NCBI GenBank assembly: GCA_030530045.1
Contig: JAUMVS010000015.1
Location: 1 to 10,456, forward strand
Source of the DNA: Phoenicibacter congonensis
Lineage (GTDB): Bacteria > Actinomycetota > Coriobacteriia > Coriobacteriales > Eggerthellaceae
Direction of reading: 5' to 3'
Length of the DNA: 10,456 nt
In this document: piece by piece, positions 5,585 through 10,456 of the stretch
Layout: each line of letters begins with the position of its first letter
Position numbering within the stretch: position 1 is the first letter of the stretch
The notes under the pieces: model-generated
What the model saw: the letters and a program-made list of their open reading frames with translations, nothing else
The model's database searches: none
What the model was told of the DNA's origin: nothing
Position numbers and translations under genes: made by a program

Positions 5585-8500
5585 TTACTCCTCAGTTGGG
5601 TCGTCGTCGGGGTCGGTGTCGTCGAAGACGTCGACATCGAGGTCGGAGTCGAGGCCAGCAGCTTCGCGTTCGAGCTTAGTGCGGCGAGCGCTGTAGGCTG
5701 CAAGGCCCATGCCCGCTACGCCAACTGCTGCAAGTGCTGCCGACATTGCACCTGGCGTGCTATCTCCAGTCTTTGCTAGCTTGGAAATTGCAGAGCCGCC
5801 TCCGTCTTTGCCAGATCCGCCCTTGTCGCCGTCGCCCGAACCGTCACCAGAATCATCGCCAGAATCGCCGTCAGCAGGGTCCATGTCGCCAGGGTTCATG
5901 TCCTTGTCCATGTCATATTGCTCGCCTGGGTCAACTTCGATTTCTGCTGTGAACTTGTTGTTATCGTCGGTGTCATAGAGCGCAACGTTTTCGCTGTCGG
6001 TCACAACCTTGCCCGTTTCAGGGTCGACAAACGTAATCAACTCCGAAGGCGCATTCACGAGCAACTTCTTCTTGCCCACCCAATCTTGTGGGATGGTGAT
6101 GTCAATGAGGAACGAACGAGTCTGACCCGGAATGAGCGCCGCATCACCATCGTCAGCAACGAGAATGTTCTGCTGGTCAGCTTCCGTCATTGCATCAAGG
6201 TAATAAATCTTGTCGAAACGACCGTCGTCAGAAGCATTAACTGCCTCATCGAAGTTCAGAACAAACTCGCCAAGGCTAGTGCCAGTCTCAGGGTCGGCAA
6301 GTTGAAGAACTGCCTGTGTGAGAATGGTGTTTCCGTTGTTAGTCAGCGTAACGAGGAACTGGTTCGATTGGCCCGCGAGCACCTGATTAGCAACAGGCGT
6401 AACGTTGTCAGTAGCGATGCAGCGCAGGAACGGAACGTCGAATGCCCACAGGTCCGACTTAGAATTGTCGAAGTCGGTGATGTGGCAAGACACAAACGAT
6501 GTCGAATCGTGCGAAGTTGAGTTCGTGTCCTCAAGAGCGAAGAACGAGTCGATTGGGGTGTCGCACTGTGCAAACACGAACGAGTCGGAAAGAACGCCGT
6601 CAACTTCCGCAATCGCATTGATGACGTAGCTTGGATCTTCTACATGTGGTGTTGGCTCGTTGTCGCCATCGTAGTCGTAGCCCTTCGCACCAGAATGGTT
6701 AGTTGCGAAGTAGCAATATTTGTGGCTCGTTCTGAAGTGCATGCCGCCAAGAGGCAAATTTTGAGGGCTGATGCAGTTCATTTGGAAGGTCGCAAAGCCA
6801 GAAGTTGCTTCGTCATGCTCATCAATCTCACTGACTGTTGGAAGAGTTGTCAGCGCAAGATAGCCAAACGCGTCATCTTGATTGATGTCCTCGTGAGTTG
6901 AAACCGAAGCAAGAAGCTGATCAATTCCGCCCCATGGGCTGAGCATTTTGACCTTCTTGTCAACATCAATGACTGGGATCGAAGCCGCAGCTGTCATCTG
7001 GAATCGGCCCTTGTCGTCTTTCGTCATTGTCATCTTGAGCGCCTGAACGCCAACGCCTTCTGTAGTGAGATAACCAATTGTTGCATAAAGCGCAGAGCTA
7101 TCACTTGGAGAGAATTGCAGGCTGTTCGGGATGAGCTTAATCGTGCCTTTTGTAATCATAGTGCTCGTAACGTCGATAACATCATCGCTGTTCAGAGCGA
7201 AGTGGACGATGCCGATGCCCGCCTCAGCAGTGCCTGGGGTGAGCAGGTCTTCCTTGCTGGCCGCCGAAGTCATGATGAAGTAACCAAACTCATGATCGTA
7301 GCCATCGGTGTCAAGCTGGTCAAGAGCAGTAGTAGTGTTGTTATCGCGAACATGAAGTTGAGGGGCACTGAATGCGAAGTATTTTCCGCTCTCTTCGTAG
7401 GTTGGCGACTGCCAAGATTTGCTTGATGCCGTGACAAAATCGCTCTGCTTTGTGTCTTGCGCAGTAGCATCTTCGCGCAGCTTCAGCTTTACAACGCTCA
7501 AAATTGTTGCCTCAGCCGCATCGAAAATCGTAGTCGAATCGTCGCTTGGACGCTCGCCCGAAACAATCATCACGAGCAAGCTTGGGGTGTCGGATTCTTT
7601 GCCGATAATTTTTACATCAAAGTTGTAATCGAAGAAATTCTCGTGCATGTTCGAGTTGCCTTCGATGGTGGCATACTCAACTGGGAATGGCGAAGAAACA
7701 CCAGTGTCAGTAATCTTTTGATAGATAACACGAGCGCGAGATTTTCCGTCGTAAACAACTGGCGCAATTCTAAACAGGTAACGCGCACCGTTGACTTCGA
7801 TGAGTTTGCTGTTTGGCGCACTGTAAATGTCGCTTGCAAGCTTGTTCATGTGACGAGGGCGAACGCCTTCTTTGCCGAGCTCATAAATGACATCGTCACC
7901 CTTGCCGCGGTCGTCAAATTTAGCGTCGTGACCTTCTGTCCACGAATAATCGTAATAGGAATCAGTGTTGCTATCGGCAGCAAGCGAAACAACTCCGTCA
8001 GCCGACTCGTGGGTTGCAGGCTTTTCGAAAGTGCCTGTAGCAATTTCGTCTTGAGTTACGGAATAGGCGCTTGCAACGAAGTCGTTTAACGTCAAAACCT
8101 CGAGCTTTGAAGCAGCCGATTCGCCGTCACCGTCTCCATCTTCTGCGGAAAGCAAAGAAACGGTTGAGGTGGATGCAGCCGCAATAATTTCTGCAACTGC
8201 CGCCATTTCCTTGTCGGTAACTACAACCAATTCAGCGTAGGAGCCGCCTTCTTCACTGAGCAAAAGGTTCGATGGATCGTTCTCGGAAAGGAAGTATTCG
8301 CCGCCCTCCTGAATGTTAGAGAACTGCTGCTCAATCATGTTGCTGCTATCGTCGGAAAGCGATGCAGTGTTTGTGCTCTTGCTGATGTCAGAGTCGTAGA
8401 TGTCAGGCCAGTTGCCATGCGCAACTACCCAGCTCTTCTTGAAGAAAAGGAACTGAACGACAATTGCAAACTCTGCGTTTCCTCCGAAACGAATTCGAGG

Positions 8501-10312
8501 GCTTGGTTTCTTTCCATAATCGGGGTCACTTTCAAGCCTCCACTGGAAGGAAAGCGAAAGACCGCCGCTTCCGCGAACGCCCGCGCCCGCGACCTTTGCA
8601 ATGCCGACACAAAGCGATGCGCTAATTCCTCCATTAATGGACAAAATGAGGCTCTGAGTAGGTTTGAACTTGAGATTCTTAAAAATCTCTTCAATGCTAT
8701 CCATGTATTGATCAGGCGTGACACCCTGTGGATTTGATTCCAGTCCGAAGTGAAAAGCGAGCGTCGCGCCGCCCGAAAGGCTCACCTCGATGTAGTAAGG
8801 AACGCACCAAGCCATCTTTTGCCAAGTTTTTGTTCCGGTGATTGTGCAGCCCATGCCAATACTCAGGTCACCATCCCAAAGCTTTTTTTCCTTTTTGTAG
8901 GCGAGGTCGGCGAATGCCTGGAACGAAACATTAAACGTGACAACCGATGTTGATTTCGATGCGAACTTTTTACCGTTCGCTTTCCGCTGGTTGTTCATTT
9001 GTGTGTAGTTCTGAATACCCTGCTTGAACTCGTTAATCTTGACCTTGTATTGATCATTGATAGTGCCGCGAGGTTGCGAACGCCAAGTGGTGTTGCCCTT
9101 CTCGTCAGGCTTGTTCGAATAATTCATGCACTCAATGTCCAAGCCGATGATGAAAAAACCGGCTGGGTCATACCTAAATAAAATCGGCAAACTTGGCATC
9201 CAGCAATTAAAAACAGCTTTAGAAAGAAAGCCAGGTAAACCATCTGGGAGTTGTACAGGAATATCATCAGGTTTTCTCAAACCTTCGGTTTCCGACTGCA
9301 AGCTAATAATAGAGTCATCGGAATCGCCCGAGGTGCTTGCAGTGCTTGAAGTTTTTCGACGGTCGCTCGAAATTGGGCTGATGTAGCCGTCGCCGTCAGT
9401 GCCTGCTTGATTAATTGGCGCGCGGAAAACAGTGAGTCCAGTCGCAATTGAGTAGAGCTTCGCATCATCGCCGCTCTTGTTCGGGTCGTTAACAACGAAA
9501 CCGTAGTTGTCGCCAACCTGCAAAACATCACCGCTGCTGGTGTTAAGGAACTGCTTTGTAAACGTCACTTTTTTGAATTCACCAGCTGCACCCTCAACAG
9601 TTTGCGCATCGGCAATCGCAGTGCCAACTCTCGAACTCGTGTCACTCTTTGTAATCACAGGCTGAATTGCATATTTCGTGGCCGTTGGGAAATAAATCTC
9701 AGCGACAAGGTCATGCGTAATCGAGTTGGCTGGCGAGGCCGTGAACTCTTGGTCGCTATATTGAATGTCCCAGCCATCAAACGACAACTCGCGGAAGTAG
9801 GGCTTGTTCTCAAGCGCACGCGTCGGTGCTTGAATTGCCTGAGCGTCCATAATGTGAATTCTTGACACCACAACTTCACGGTTGCCGCTCTTCGTTACAG
9901 TCACGCTTGCGTCAAATTCATAAATGTCGCCGATTTGAGTCGAAGTTGTTTTCTTCGCGAGGTCTTTTACGTCGAAGAATGCGCATCCTTTGTCGTCGGT
10001 CGTAGCCTCCGCCGTCTGATCGTTATAAAGCGATTTGACTTTGACAGAAACGCCGCTGACAGTTGTGGTTTTTCCTTTTTCCGCGTCATAAACAACAACG
10101 CAGAATTTGCCAGCTTCGACTTTGACTGTCATTTTTTCTTCATCGGCATAGGCAGTTTTAGTTGCGCCAGGCATCCAAAACGTATTTTCCTTGCCAATTA
10201 CAGGTTCCAAGAAAAGTGAACCAACAGCTGCGGAAGCACCTGCGACAAAAGCGCGGCGCGAGATTCCTTTTTCATTTTGTGGTTCGTTGCTTGTTTCTGC
10301 GGAAATAGCCAT
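5585..10312 (-). CDS. Giant Tat-exported, sortase-anchored surface protein
   Basis: A ~1575-residue wall-anchored protein of unknown function, possibly an adhesin. I chose the ATG at 10312 (GAGGGGG ribosome binding site 5 bases upstream) over the TTG at 10333. The N-terminus has a Tat motif SRRAF (18-22), a hydrophobic stretch and a likely signal peptidase site AYA|D (54-57). Residues ~60-155 look like an all-beta, Cna-B/Ig-like domain. The centre has no family I recognise, although a Gly-rich part (~560-640) and strand-rich, propeller-like parts (~800-1290) are suggested by composition. Residues ~1308-1455 resemble a CARDB/Ig-like domain (NQFLVTLTNNGNTILTQ... PGQTRSFLIDITIP). A Gly/Asp/Ser-rich spacer (~1458-1511) precedes LAKTGD (1512-1517, an LPxTG variant), a membrane segment (~1522-1540) and ARR. 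The tail then continues for ~30 very acidic residues, which is unusual. A motif-associated promoter lies upstream and a terminator downstream; it is transcribed alone. Confidence 0.9.
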   Translation of the reverse strand: MAISAETSNEPQNEKGISRRAFVAGASAAVGSLFLEPVIGKENTFWMPGATKTAYADEEKMTVKVEAGKFCVVVYDAEKGKTTTVSGVSVKVKSLYNDQTAEATTDDKGCAFFDVKDLAKKTTSTQIGDIYEFDASVTVTKSGNREVVVSRIHIMDAQAIQAPTRALENKPYFRELSFDGWDIQYSDQEFTASPANSITHDLVAEIYFPTATKYAIQPVITKSDTSSRVGTAIADAQTVEGAAGEFKKVTFTKQFLNTSSGDVLQVGDNYGFVVNDPNKSGDDAKLYSIATGLTVFRAPINQAGTDGDGYISPISSDRRKTSSTASTSGDSDDSIISLQSETEGLRKPDDIPVQLPDGLPGFLSKAVFNCWMPSLPILFRYDPAGFFIIGLDIECMNYSNKPDEKGNTTWRSQPRGTINDQYKVKINEFKQGIQNYTQMNNQRKANGKKFASKSTSVVTFNVSFQAFADLAYKKEKKLWDGDLSIGMGCTITGTKTWQKMAWCVPYYIEVSLSGGATLAFHFGLESNPQGVTPDQYMDSIEEIFKNLKFKPTQSLILSINGGISASLCVGIAKVAGAGVRGSGGLSLSFQWRLESDPDYGKKPSPRIRFGGNAEFAIVVQFLFFKKSWVVAHGNWPDIYDSDISKSTNTASLSDDSSNMIEQQFSNIQEGGEYFLSENDPSNLLLSEEGGSYAELVVVTDKEMAAVAEIIAAASTSTVSLLSAEDGDGDGESAASKLEVLTLNDFVASAYSVTQDEIATGTFEKPATHESADGVVSLAADSNTDSYYDYSWTEGHDAKFDDRGKGDDVIYELGKEGVRPRHMNKLASDIYSAPNSKLIEVNGARYLFRIAPVVYDGKSRARVIYQKITDTGVSSPFPVEYATIEGNSNMHENFFDYNFDVKIIGKESDTPSLLVMIVSGERPSDDSTTIFDAAEATILSVVKLKLREDATAQDTKQSDFVTASSKSWQSPTYEESGKYFAFSAPQLHVRDNNTTTALDQLDTDGYDHEFGYFIMTSAASKEDLLTPGTAEAGIGIVHFALNSDDVIDVTSTMITKGTIKLIPNSLQFSPSDSSALYATIGYLTTEGVGVQALKMTMTKDDKGRFQMTAAASIPVIDVDKKVKMLSPWGGIDQLLASVSTHEDINQDDAFGYLALTTLPTVSEIDEHDEATSGFATFQMNCISPQNLPLGGMHFRTSHKYCYFATNHSGAKGYDYDGDNEPTPHVEDPSYVINAIAEVDGVLSDSFVFAQCDTPIDSFFALEDTNSTSHDSTSFVSCHITDFDNSKSDLWAFDVPFLRCIATDNVTPVANQVLAGQSNQFLVTLTNNGNTILTQAVLQLADPETGTSLGEFVLNFDEAVNASDDGRFDKIYYLDAMTEADQQNILVADDGDAALIPGQTRSFLIDITIPQDWVGKKKLLVNAPSELITFVDPETGKVVTDSENVALYDTDDNNKFTAEIEVDPGEQYDMDKDMNPGDMDPADGDSGDDSGDGSGDGDKGGSGKDGGGSAISKLAKTGDSTPGAMSAALAAVGVAGMGLAAYSARRTKLEREAAGLDSDLDVDVFDDTDPDDDPTEE

Positions 10313-10317
10313 GCGAG

Positions 10318-10324
10318 CCCCCTC
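10318..10324 (-). promoter_or_regulatory. Ribosome binding site that fixes the surface-protein start
   Basis: GAGGGGG on the minus strand lies 5 bases before the ATG at 10310-10312. It falls inside the frame extension from the TTG at 10333, which has no comparable site, so the ATG is the better start. Confidence 0.7.
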
Positions 10325-10346
10325 GTTTCCCAATTGAAAGCTAGAA

Positions 10347-10368
10347 GTGATTACCGCTTAAAAATCAC
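10347..10368 (-). other. Small hairpin in the leader of the surface-protein mRNA
   Basis: GTGATT (10347-10352) pairs with AATCAC (10363-10368), 6 bp with a 10-base loop, between the predicted transcription start (~10377) and the ribosome binding site. It is weak and could be chance or a stabilising leader stem. Confidence 0.35.
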
Positions 10369-10384
10369 GTTTTTCGATAGGTTA

Positions 10385-10413
10385 ATTATAGAAAACACAA
10401 TGGGGACGATGAG
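10385..10413 (-). promoter_or_regulatory. Promoter of the surface-protein gene with the 20-bp motif in the -35 position
   Basis: The minus strand has a perfect -10 box TATAAT (10385-10390). With a 17-base spacer the -35 hexamer would be CTCATC (10408-10413), which is unlike TTGACA and lies inside motif copy 5. A strong -10 without a -35 suggests an activator or an alternative sigma factor reading the motif. Predicted start is near 10377, giving a leader of ~65 bases. Confidence 0.62.
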
Positions 10414-10415
10414 TT
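10396..10415 (+). repeat. 20-bp motif, copy 5 (upstream of the surface-protein gene)
   Basis: Reads exactly CACAATGGGGACGATGAGTT, identical to copy 3. It lies 5 bases upstream of the TATAAT box of the surface-protein gene and, on its + side, is followed by T6 and a hairpin. Confidence 0.92.
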
Positions 10416-10424
10416 TTTTGTAGC

Positions 10425-10442
10425 GAAAATACGCCCATTTTC
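10425..10442. other. Hairpin following motif copy 5
   Basis: GAAAAT (10425-10430) and ATTTTC (10437-10442) form a 6-bp stem around ACGCCC. On the plus strand T6 precedes it rather than follows it, so it is not a clear terminator. It is noted because every motif copy in the window has a hairpin on this same side. Confidence 0.45.
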
Positions 10443-10456
10443 ACAGAATTTACATC

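Noticed and set aside
5820..5930. Short repeats encoding Gly/Asp/Ser runs as a DNA repeat element
   Set aside because: They encode the low-complexity wall-spanning spacer before the sorting signal, which is normal for anchored proteins.
10313..10333. TTG start at 10333 for the surface protein, adding seven residues
   Set aside because: The ATG at 10312 has a well-spaced GAGGGGG site, while the TTG has none; the extra residues would only lengthen the n-region of the signal.

Overview
The window looks like a chromosomal segment of an anaerobic, moderate-GC Gram-positive actinobacterium, most likely of the class Coriobacteriia. This is inferred from three things: a Tat-exported giant surface protein with an LAKTGD sorting signal, a Tat-type lipoprotein, and a corrinoid-type UroD/MtaA methyltransferase. 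No rRNA or housekeeping marker is present to prove it.

Layout. Positions 3-1193 (+) hold the 3' part of a lysine/glutamate-rich coiled-coil protein ending in two membrane segments; its frame is open to the window edge. It converges, with a single base between stop codons, on a minus-strand operon running from 4890 down to 1195. The operon reads metN (ATPase) - metI (permease) - metQ (lipoprotein) - a UroD/MtaA-family methyltransferase. A perfect GC hairpin followed by a T-rich tract lies between metQ and the methyltransferase gene, so the last gene is probably expressed by partial read-through. The first three genes form a methionine (D/L-methionine type) ABC importer. The methyltransferase suggests that uptake is tied to corrinoid or thiol methyl transfer, but no corrinoid protein is in view.

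Positions 4891-5584 are non-coding and highly structured. They contain four direct copies of a 20-bp motif (consensus CACAATGGGGACGATGAGTT), each followed on the + side by a hairpin. One hairpin is a ~150-nt rod with a central bubble, resembling 6S RNA in architecture. Two others have T-runs on the minus strand and look like intrinsic terminators.

Positions 5585-10312 (-) encode a ~1575-residue Tat-exported, sortase-anchored surface protein. A fifth copy of the motif, identical over 20 bp to the third, lies immediately upstream of a consensus -10 box (TATAAT) in front of this gene. The surface-protein gene and its terminator are therefore bracketed by the motif. The motif family, its link with hairpins, and the rod-shaped RNA candidate are the most unusual content here.
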